From the NCBI GenBank assembly GCA_017545365.1, contig JAFWOP010000060.1, forward strand, positions 1 through 19,595: a DNA stretch of 19,595 bases, in the 5' to 3' direction. Below are positions 1 through 5,829 of the stretch, one piece after another (positions within the stretch are counted from its first letter, which is position 1; each line of letters begins with the position of its first letter). The notes below the pieces were generated by a model that saw only the letters and a list, made by a program, of their open reading frames with translations, searched no databases and was not told the origin of the DNA. A program made the translations under genes and the position numbers. The stretch comes from Bacteroidales bacterium. GTDB taxonomy: Bacteria > Bacteroidota > Bacteroidia > Bacteroidales > P3.

Positions 1-132
1 CGTTCAGTGGACTCATGATTCATTTTTCATTCTTCATTTTTTATAATCCTGCCGCACGGTCGTTAAACGTTAAACATTAAACGTTAAACGAAATTCTAAC
101 CTCTAACCCCTAACCCAATTTAACCGTATGTC
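1..132. repeat. A/T-rich spacer of short repeats
   Basis: No gene is visible here. The spacer is built from three low-complexity blocks that recur at other gene junctions in this window: a TTTTTCATTCTTCATTTTT block near 22-41, a GTTAAACGTTAAACATTAAAC block near 62-89, and a CTAACCTCTAACCCCTAACCC block near 97-117. I see no TTTG/TAnnTTTG promoter and no sigma-54 promoter, so the promoter of the following regulator is unidentified and may lie upstream of the window. Confidence 0.6.
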
Positions 133-1524
133 ATGAAGAAAGGGAAGATTCTTGTGGTTGACGACAACGCTAACATCCGCAGCGCGCTCGAGCTCCTGCT
201 GCCCGCCTACTTTGCCGAGGTGGAGCTGTTGCCATCGCCTGCCGGTCTGCTGACGGCCGTCCAGAAGTTCCGCCCTGACGCTGTACTTCTCGATATGAAT
301 TTTCATACCGACACCAACACGGGCGGCGAAGGACTCTACTGGACAGGCGAGTTGAAGAAAGCCTATCCCCATGTGCAGATTGTTCTCTTTACGGCATACG
401 CCGACATCGCTCTGGCCGTCGAGGGCATGAAGCGCGGCGCGTTCGACTTCATCGTCAAGCCGTGGGAGAACGACAAGCTCATTCAGACCCTGCGCGACGC
501 CTGCGAAGCCTATTCCCAGCCCCTCCCAAAAGGGGAGGGAACCATGAACGGAAGTAATCAGCCCTCCCTCCTTCAAGAGGGGACGGGCGAGGCTTCGGGC
601 GAAGCGCCGATGTTCTGGGGCAGCAGCGCGGCAATGGCCGAGATACGCCGTACCGTGGCAAAAGTGGCACCGACGGATGCTACCATTCTCATTACGGGCG
701 AGAACGGTACCGGTAAGGATGTGCTGGCCCGTGAAATCCATGCCCAAAGCCTGCGGTCGGCCGGGCCGATGGTGAGCGTCGATGCCGGTGCCATCCCCGA
801 GACGCTGTTCGAGGGCGAGCTGTTTGGCCACGTCAAGGGCGCTTTCACCGATGCACGCAGCGACCATGCAGGCAAGTTCGAGCAGGCATCCGGCGGCACG
901 TTGTTCCTCGACGAGATAGCCAACATCCCCCTCACGCTGCAGGCCAAGCTGCTGCGCGTGCTGCAGAGCCGCACGGTGACACGCGTGGGAGCCGAGGCAC
1001 CTGTCCCCGTCGATATCCGCCTCATTTGTGCTACCAATGGAAACATAGAGCAGATGGTGGGCGAGGGACGTTTCCGTGAGGACCTCTACTTCCGCATCAA
1101 CACCGTCCGTCTCCATCTTCCACCGCTGCGCGAACGGCCCGACGACATCCTGCCTCTTGCCCGTCGATTCCTGAGGGTATATGCCCAGCGATACCATCGT
1201 GCCGTCACCGCCATCTCCGATGAGGCTGCCACCGCCTTGCGCCATCATCCGTGGAACGGCAATATCCGCGAGCTGCAGAACACCATCGAAAAGGCCGTCA
1301 TCCTTTCCGAAGGCAGCACGTTGCAGGTGGGCGACTTCCGCCTGCAGCGTCCCGCCACGAACGACAAAAATCCAGCGGCTGACTCGCTGACCATCAAGGA
1401 GTCTGAGGAACAGCTCATTCGCGATGCCATCGTCCGCTTGAACGGCAATCTCTCCTTGGTAGCCAGGGAGCTGGGCATCAGCCGTCCCACTCTCTACAGC
1501 AAATTGAAAAAATACGATATATAA
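133..1524 (+). CDS. Sigma-54-dependent response regulator (NtrC family)
   Basis: This 463-residue protein has the three-part NtrC layout. A receiver domain (about 4-125) carries acidic D10/D11, the likely phospho-acceptor D54 in LLDMNF, T87 and K109. An AAA+ sigma-54 activator domain (about 160-400) has Walker A GENGTGKD (189-196), the sigma-54-contact loop as GAFTDA (236-241), Walker B TLFLDE (256-261) and arginines around GRFREDLYFR. A Fis-type helix-turn-helix (about 425-460) ends the protein. By family knowledge it forms phosphorylation-driven hexamers that remodel sigma-54 RNA polymerase. The kinase gene starts one base after its stop codon, and a sigma-54 promoter with dyad sites lies upstream of the exporter genes, so it probably activates them. 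The linker (about 129-158) is encoded by repeat-like DNA. The ATG at 133 gives a complete receiver domain. Confidence 0.95.
   Translation: MKKGKILVVDDNANIRSALELLLPAYFAEVELLPSPAGLLTAVQKFRPDAVLLDMNFHTDTNTGGEGLYWTGELKKAYPHVQIVLFTAYADIALAVEGMKRGAFDFIVKPWENDKLIQTLRDACEAYSQPLPKGEGTMNGSNQPSLLQEGTGEASGEAPMFWGSSAAMAEIRRTVAKVAPTDATILITGENGTGKDVLAREIHAQSLRSAGPMVSVDAGAIPETLFEGELFGHVKGAFTDARSDHAGKFEQASGGTLFLDEIANIPLTLQAKLLRVLQSRTVTRVGAEAPVPVDIRLICATNGNIEQMVGEGRFREDLYFRINTVRLHLPPLRERPDDILPLARRFLRVYAQRYHRAVTAISDEAATALRHHPWNGNIRELQNTIEKAVILSEGSTLQVGDFRLQRPATNDKNPAADSLTIKESEEQLIRDAIVRLNGNLSLVARELGISRPTLYSKLKKYDI
520..605 (+). repeat. Hairpin-rich repeat-like insert within the regulator linker
   Basis: Inside the regulator gene, CCCTCCC (521-527) pairs with GGGAGGG (533-539). 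A second C-rich/G-rich stretch (CCCTCCCTCC, then GAGGGGACGGG) follows at about 563-588. The stretch encodes a proline, glycine and glutamate-rich linker between the receiver and AAA+ domains with none of the usual helical linker character. It resembles dispersed C/G-rich palindromic repeats found in Bacteroidetes genomes (recalled knowledge, not searched). The frame stays open, so it appears tolerated as a flexible linker. Confidence 0.5.
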
Positions 1525-2403
1525 GTGTCTCTCTGGCAAATCATACTTCTCGCCCTTGGCGTCGTCGTCATAGTGGCTGTGGTGACCGGGCTGATTGTGC
1601 ACGAACGCGACCGTCGCAAGGTGGCCTATATGCTCGACTCGCTCGAGGACGGAGAGCTGAACTTCAAGTTCGTCGGGAAAACCCGCTTCAACCGTACCCT
1701 TAACCGAATTCGTGATATCGTGGACATCTATCACCGTCATGCCGAGCAGGACTCGTGGATAAAGCTCATCCGGGTGTTGACGCACGAAATCATGAACACC
1801 GTCAGCCCCATATCGTCGCTGAGCGAGGCGTTGAGCCGTCAGCTCGATCAGCCCGAAGCCGAGCGCGAGGTGGATGTAGAGGCCGGACTGCGCACCATCT
1901 CCTCGTCGTGCCGCGATTTGTTGCAGTTCACCGAGACCTATCGTGAGTTGGCTGGCATGGTGCAGCCGAAGCGCAAAGCCCTTCTTGTTCGCGAGCTGCT
2001 GAACGAGGTCGTTGGCTTGACAGCCCCCCGCTGTGCCGAGTCAGGTGTTGAGTGCCACTGCTCGGTGACCGATGACGACATACTCATCTATGCCGACCGT
2101 GCCCAGTTGACGCGTGTGCTTGTCAACCTCATCACCAATGCCCTTCAGGCCGGGGCTACGCTCATCACCCTCCATGCCGAGAACGACCAAAGTGATCAGA
2201 CGCTCATCCGCGTGTCGAACAACGGCGAGCCCATCAGCACCGCCAGTCAGGAGCAAATCTTCATCCCCTTCTTCACGACCAAGAATGGTGGTTCGGGCAT
2301 CGGCCTGAGCCTCTCCCGTCAGATTATTCATGCGCACAACGGCACTCTCGACCTTGTCCGTAGCGACCCCACCGCCACAGAATTCCTCCTCACCTTCAAA
2401 TAG
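1525..2403 (+). CDS. Membrane-anchored sensor histidine kinase
   Basis: This 292-residue kinase is the probable partner of the upstream regulator. It starts with GTG directly after the regulator stop, which implies translational coupling. One N-terminal membrane helix (about 5-24) is followed by a short HAMP-like or linker region, then the phospho-acceptor box LTHEIMNTVSPI with H87. The ATPase domain has an N box LVNLITNALQAG (199-210), a G1-like SNNGEP, an F box FIPFFTTK and a G2 box GSGIGLSLS (256-264). In the G1 box the usual aspartate is replaced by asparagine (SNNGEP). There is no periplasmic sensor domain, so the signal is probably intramembrane, cytoplasmic or supplied by a partner protein. 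It is shorter than typical NtrB kinases and has no visible PAS domain. Kinase identity is secure; the stimulus is unknown. Confidence 0.92.
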   Translation: MSLWQIILLALGVVVIVAVVTGLIVHERDRRKVAYMLDSLEDGELNFKFVGKTRFNRTLNRIRDIVDIYHRHAEQDSWIKLIRVLTHEIMNTVSPISSLSEALSRQLDQPEAEREVDVEAGLRTISSSCRDLLQFTETYRELAGMVQPKRKALLVRELLNEVVGLTAPRCAESGVECHCSVTDDDILIYADRAQLTRVLVNLITNALQAGATLITLHAENDQSDQTLIRVSNNGEPISTASQEQIFIPFFTTKNGGSGIGLSLSRQIIHAHNGTLDLVRSDPTATEFLLTFK

Positions 2404-2469
2404 TTCATAATTCACAAATCACAATTCATAATACATAGTTGGCTGCGTCTCGCTGCTCCATCGGTTCTT

Positions 2470-2493
2470 AATTGCGCCGAAGGCGCCTAACCC
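2470..2493 (+). repeat. Intergenic hairpin repeat, copy A
   Basis: This 24-bp sequence contains the hairpin GCGCCGAAGGCGC and continues into a CTAACCC-type tail. Its exact reverse complement occurs inside the TolC-family gene at 3590-3613, which shows that this is a dispersed element and not a random palindrome. Confidence 0.75.
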
Positions 2494-2544
2494 TAACTCA
2501 ATTTCCTGTTTGTAGGCATCGTTTTTGTGTTGTTTGAGTATTTT

Positions 2545-2588
2545 TATAAACACGGGCGGCGTTTATATAAACAGGGCCCCTGTTTATA
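2545..2588. promoter_or_regulatory. Two phased dyads with TATAAAC/GTTTATA half-sites
   Basis: TATAAAC occurs at 2545-2551 and 2566-2572, and its complement GTTTATA at 2561-2567 and 2582-2588. This gives two 23-bp dyads offset by exactly 21 bp, or two helical turns. The second is nearly perfect, with 11-bp arms TATAAACAGGG (2566-2576) and CCCTGTTTATA (2578-2588). They centre about 241 and 220 bp upstream of the predicted sigma-54 start. They may be a second enhancer pair or the operator of another regulator. The dyads are seen; binding is inferred. Confidence 0.55.
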
Positions 2589-2677
2589 AATGATGTCCTA
2601 CTTCTGCAAAATCAGGAAGTCTTTACCGCTTTTCCCTCCCGCTTTTGCTCCATCCAGGCACTATGCCCGGATGGAAT

Positions 2678-2716
2678 TGTAAAGTTTCTTTACATCGACT
2701 GTAAAGTTTCTTTACA
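2678..2716. promoter_or_regulatory. Tandem identical 17-bp dyads, likely sigma-54 enhancer (UAS)
   Basis: The perfect dyad TGTAAAGTTTCTTTACA occurs at 2678-2694 and again, identically, at 2700-2716, so the copies are 22 bp apart and on the same DNA face. They centre at about -111 and -89 from the transcription start predicted from the sigma-54 promoter. Dimers of NtrC-type activators typically bind paired dyads in this zone, and a gene for such an activator lies just upstream. The assignment to that activator is an inference from position and symmetry. Confidence 0.75.
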
Positions 2717-2770
2717 CTTTTTGCTATGGCTGTTTTTCTTATGCGATAGATAACCAGTCGTTTGCGTTTG

Positions 2771-2785
2771 TGGCACGGACTTTGC
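2771..2785 (+). promoter_or_regulatory. Sigma-54 (-24/-12) promoter
   Basis: TGGCACG (2771-2777), four bases, then TTGC (2782-2785) matches the sigma-54 consensus TGGCACG-N4-TTGC at every position. Ten bases separate the GG and GC elements, as required. The start of transcription should fall near 2797. That excludes the ATG at 2789 as the translation start of the next gene and favours 2813 or 2822. Confidence 0.88.
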
Positions 2786-2812
2786 TTTATGACAGGCAGA
2801 ACAGTCAAAACA

Positions 2813-4306
2813 ATGTCACATATGATAAACGTCAACTTCTCCTATTTTAAAAAGGTGCCCATTGTAGTGCTTATCGGGTTGTTCGGCTATGTAGGAACAG
2901 CGACTGCGGTTTCTCAAACGGCCGCAGCCGACACTTTATCCGAGGCACCCATGTCGCTCCACGACTGCATGTCGTATGCCGTCCGTCACAGCACGAAGAT
3001 GCGCACGTCTGCTGCCGACCGCAACGACGAGCGAGCACAGCGCCGTCAGGCCATCATGCAGGCCTTCACCCCCAGCGTCAGCGCCAGCACCTATGCCTAT
3101 AACAACTATGGACGTAACATCGACCCTGAGACCAACACCTATAACACCGTCACCTCGTTTCACAACGGCTACTCGGTGAGCGCCAGCCTGACGCTGTTCG
3201 ACGGTTTTCAGACGCTGGACAATCTGCGCATCGCCACCACCACTATGAAGATGGGCATCAGCCGCGACGAGCAGACGCGCGACGCCATCTGCCTGGCTAC
3301 GATGGAGGCCTATTACAACGTGCTCTACTATACCTCCCTCGCCCAAGTCCTCACCCGTCAGGTTGAGACCGCCGAGGCTATGCTGCGCAAGGCCGTGCGT
3401 GAGGAGGAGTTGGGGCAGAAAAGCCATGCCGACGTGGTGCAGATGGAGGCTGAGCTGGCTAAGAAACAATTCGACTTGACGAGCGCCACCAATCAGCATG
3501 TCGATGCCATGCTGACGCTGAAGGACGTGATGTATTGGCCCACAGGGAAAGAATTGGAAATCAGGAATGAAAAATCGGTTTGTGGTGAGGGGTTAGGCGC
3601 CTTCGGCGCAATTGATAATTATCAATTGTCAATTATCAACCGACGCCAAGCCGAGAGCCATCAAGCTTGCTTGAATGGCCAAGGTGCGAAGGAGGAAGAC
3701 AAAGTCAATTATCAATTGCTTTCATCCCTTCCTGCAGCGGTGGTTGCGCGAGGTACGCTGGAGAATGCCCGCGCGGCCCTGCACACCGCCCGTTGGGCAT
3801 ACGCTCCTTCGGTGGGACTCTACGGCGGATGGTCCACCAACTATTTCACCTATCCCGGTATGGCCGGCTACATGCCCACACCCTTCCGCGAGCAGTTCCG
3901 GAACAACAGCGGCGAGTACATCCAGCTCTCCATGAGCATCCCCATCTTCGACCGCTTTTCGCGCCGCACGACTCTCCGCCTACGCCGCAATGCCGTCGAG
4001 CGGGCCGAAGCGCAGTACGAGCAGACCATGCGCGACATCGAGAACGAAGTCTCCCGTGCTGTCAACGACTGCGACGGCGCCGCTTCTGCCTACCGCCAGG
4101 CTGTTCGCCGCGCCGAGGTGGAAGAGGAGGCCTACACCCTTTCACGCCGCCAGTACGAGCAGGGACTTATTTCTCCTCTCGATTATCAGACTGCTTCGCA
4201 GGCCTACCTCAATGCCCAGGCTGAGCGGCTTGGTGCCCAGTTCAGGTATCGGCTTAAACAAAGCGTTGTTCGCTATTACAACGGCACACCTTATCTGGAA
4301 CAATGA
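2813..4306 (+). CDS. TolC-family outer membrane efflux protein
   Basis: This protein of about 497 residues begins with a signal peptide (basic YFKK, then hydrophobic VPIVVLIGLFGYVGTATA, cleavage likely near TATA-VSQ). The body has TolC/OEP features: the N-terminal LHDCMSYAVRHS helix, YNNYGRNIDP, LFDGFQTLDNLR, and in the second repeat LSMSIPIFDRFSRRTTLRLRR and YEQGLISPLDYQTASQAYLNAQ. It should form a trimeric channel spanning the outer membrane and periplasm, the exit duct for the adaptor and ABC components that follow. I chose ATG 2813 because the sigma-54 start is near 2797; 2822 is an equally possible ATG. Roughly residues 245-309 are encoded by repeat-like DNA and do not look like TolC sequence. 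Without them the length (about 432) is normal for the family. Confidence 0.93.
   Translation: MSHMINVNFSYFKKVPIVVLIGLFGYVGTATAVSQTAAADTLSEAPMSLHDCMSYAVRHSTKMRTSAADRNDERAQRRQAIMQAFTPSVSASTYAYNNYGRNIDPETNTYNTVTSFHNGYSVSASLTLFDGFQTLDNLRIATTTMKMGISRDEQTRDAICLATMEAYYNVLYYTSLAQVLTRQVETAEAMLRKAVREEELGQKSHADVVQMEAELAKKQFDLTSATNQHVDAMLTLKDVMYWPTGKELEIRNEKSVCGEGLGAFGAIDNYQLSIINRRQAESHQACLNGQGAKEEDKVNYQLLSSLPAAVVARGTLENARAALHTARWAYAPSVGLYGGWSTNYFTYPGMAGYMPTPFREQFRNNSGEYIQLSMSIPIFDRFSRRTTLRLRRNAVERAEAQYEQTMRDIENEVSRAVNDCDGAASAYRQAVRRAEVEEEAYTLSRRQYEQGLISPLDYQTASQAYLNAQAERLGAQFRYRLKQSVVRYYNGTPYLEQ
3548..3740 (+). repeat. Repeat-derived in-frame insert within the TolC-family gene
   Basis: The segment contains a 24-bp sequence (3590-3613) that is the exact reverse complement of intergenic 2470-2493. 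It is followed by A/T-rich dyads such as ATTGATAATTATCAAT (3611-3626) and another TCAATTATCAATTG at 3706-3719. These are typical of the spacers in this window and unlike the GC-rich coding DNA on either side. The reading frame is kept throughout. The limits are approximate, set by where TolC-like sequence stops and resumes. Confidence 0.7.
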
Positions 4307-4315
4307 ACAGAGTGC

Positions 4316-4396
4316 GGGTTTCAGCGTCCGCCGTGGACGCATCGGTTTTTGCCTTGGTTACGATGGGGCGGCGTGGCTGCTGAAACCCTCTTTTTT
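4316..4396 (+). terminator. Terminator-like hairpin (possible attenuator) between channel and adaptor genes
   Basis: GGGTTTCAGC (4316-4325) pairs perfectly with GCTGAAACCC (4379-4388), which is followed at once by TCTTTTTT (4389-4396). An overlapping alternative hairpin, GCGTCC/GGACGC (4324-4329 and 4335-4340), lies in the loop. The 53-nt loop is long for an intrinsic terminator, but the stem plus T-run is convincing. Because the adaptor gene starts 25 bp later in the same direction, partial termination would give more channel than adaptor. Confidence 0.55.
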
Positions 4397-4420
4397 CACA
4401 AAACTGCAACTTTTTAGGTA

Positions 4421-5707
4421 ATGAAAAACGTCTATAATAATTATACAATGGATAGAGTAATAGAAAAGAAGAAAGGCCTGAGGGCGGCCTTCACGCGCAG
4501 AGCCCTCCCTTGGTGGGGACTGAGCCTGCTGGCCGTGCTGGTCGTGTGGGCTGTGGCCCGTCCCAGCCGAAGCACCCTCAGAGTGAAGAGCGACAGCATC
4601 ATCGTCGGCGACGTCAGGAGCGGCGTGTTTAACGACTACATCCGTCTGGGCGGCACCGTGCAGCCTATGACGTCCGTGCAAATCAGCCCCACCGAGGGCG
4701 GCATCGTGGAGCGTATCGTGGCCGAGGAGGGTTCGATGGTGAAGGCAGGCGACGTCATCCTCGAACTCAGCAACGAGGGGCTCGACCTGCAGATTCTCAA
4801 CTCAGAGGCCGAGCTGGCCGAGAAGGAGAATATCCTGCGCAACACGCTCATCTCCATGGAGCAGCAGCGGCTCACCGTCCGTCAGGAGCGCCTTCAACTT
4901 CAGATTGACGTGCGCCGAACGCGCCGTGCCTACGAGTCTAAGAAGCAGCTCTACGACGAGCAGCTCATCGCCCGCGAAGACTATCTGAAAGCCGAGGAGG
5001 ACTACCTGCTGGCCCGCGACCGTCTGGAGCTCGTCACCGAGCGCGAGGCGCAGGACAGCCTCTACCGCAGCGTCGAGGTGGCCCGTATGCGCGAGAGCCT
5101 CGACAACATGCGCACCAACATGCTGATGATACGCCGCCGCAAGGAGAACCTCAACGTCAAGGCGCCCATCAGCGGCGAGATGGGCCTGCTCAGCGCCGTC
5201 CTCGGCCAGAGCATTGCCGCCGGTACGAAGGTGGGACAAATCAACGACCTGAAGAACTACAAGATTGAAGCCCAGATAGACGAGCACTACATCGACCGCG
5301 TTACCCCCGGTCTGGAGGCCACCTTCGAGCGTCAGGGCGACCACTTCTCCGCCCTCCTCGTCAAGGTCTATCCCGAGGTGCGCGAGGGCAAGTTCAAGGC
5401 CGATTTCCGCTTCAGCGGCCCGCAGCCCGACAACATCCGCACCGGCCAGACCTACTACCTCAACGTCCAGCTTGGGGCCAGCACCGAGGCCGTCATCATC
5501 CCCAAGGGCAGCTTTTTCCAGCAGACGGGCGGCAAGTGGATCTACGTCCTCACTCCCGACGGCAGCCGCGCCGTCCGCCGCGACATACGCATCGGACGTC
5601 AGAACCCGCAGAGCTACGAGGTGCTCGATGGCCTCGCCCCCGGCGAACGCATCATCCTCTCCGGATACGACAGTTTCGGTGACAACGAAGTGCTGATAAT
5701 TAAATAG
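4421..5707 (+). CDS. HlyD/AcrA-type periplasmic adaptor (membrane fusion protein)
   Basis: This 428-residue adaptor links an inner-membrane transporter to the TolC-type channel. It has one N-terminal membrane anchor (about 31-46, WWGLSLLAVLVVWAVA). The first lipoyl half-motif is GGIVERIVAEEGSMVKAGDVILEL (about 93-116). A long helical hairpin follows (about 120-240), with the second lipoyl half NVKAPISGEMG (245-255), a beta-barrel region (about 278-360) and a membrane-proximal end. The ATG at 4421 is preceded by AGGTA, a weak ribosome site. ATG 4448 (MDRVIEKKKG) is an alternative that resembles how I remember related proteins starting. It follows the channel gene after a terminator-like hairpin and precedes the permeases, consistent with one export machine. 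The anchor suits ABC/MacA-type adaptors. Confidence 0.93.
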   Translation: MKNVYNNYTMDRVIEKKKGLRAAFTRRALPWWGLSLLAVLVVWAVARPSRSTLRVKSDSIIVGDVRSGVFNDYIRLGGTVQPMTSVQISPTEGGIVERIVAEEGSMVKAGDVILELSNEGLDLQILNSEAELAEKENILRNTLISMEQQRLTVRQERLQLQIDVRRTRRAYESKKQLYDEQLIAREDYLKAEEDYLLARDRLELVTEREAQDSLYRSVEVARMRESLDNMRTNMLMIRRRKENLNVKAPISGEMGLLSAVLGQSIAAGTKVGQINDLKNYKIEAQIDEHYIDRVTPGLEATFERQGDHFSALLVKVYPEVREGKFKADFRFSGPQPDNIRTGQTYYLNVQLGASTEAVIIPKGSFFQQTGGKWIYVLTPDGSRAVRRDIRIGRQNPQSYEVLDGLAPGERIILSGYDSFGDNEVLIIK

Positions 5708-5829
5708 TTCATAATTCATAATTAATAATTAATGTTTAACGTTTAATGTTTAAAGTTACTCTGAACACTAACCCCTAACCTCTAACCCCAAACCCCTAAC
5801 CCAATTTCTAATTCCTAATTCCTAATTCT
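5708..5829. repeat. Low-complexity spacer before the first permease gene
   Basis: The 122-bp gap is made of ATTCATAATTAATAATTAA, GTTTAACGTTTAATGTTTAA, CTAACCCCTAACCTC and TAATTCCTAATTCC blocks, the same classes as at 1-132 and 13787-13930. No promoter or terminator is evident, so transcription from the adaptor gene may continue through it. Confidence 0.6.

Larger units (their letters stand above)
2404..2812. other. Regulatory leader before the TolC gene, no coding gene
   Basis: This stretch of about 400 bp has no supportable ORF. From left to right it holds a hairpin repeat (2470-2493), two phased dyads (2545-2588), an imperfect palindrome CATCCAGGCA/TGCCCGGATG (2651-2660 and 2664-2673), two identical dyads (2678-2716) and a sigma-54 promoter (2771-2785). 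The palindrome at 2651-2673 has no following T-run, so it is not an obvious terminator for the kinase gene. Confidence 0.7.

Noticed and set aside
97..118. Telomere-like CTAACCC repeats
   Set aside because: They are short, degenerate and recur at several internal gene junctions, so they are spacer low-complexity DNA and not a chromosome end.
520..605. CRISPR-like or tandem repeat array in the regulator gene
   Set aside because: There are only two imperfect C/G palindromic pieces, no regular repeat-spacer pattern, and the frame is open.
103..1785. Long minus-strand ORF (560 codons) opposite the regulator gene
   Set aside because: It is antisense to a gene with full NtrC-family motifs, has no recognisable domain, and long open antisense frames are expected in GC-rich coding DNA.
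2762..2812. Upstream starts (TTG 2762, ATG 2789) for the TolC-family gene
   Set aside because: The sigma-54 promoter at 2771-2785 predicts transcription from about 2797, leaving ATG 2813 or 2822; these also give a cleaner signal peptide.
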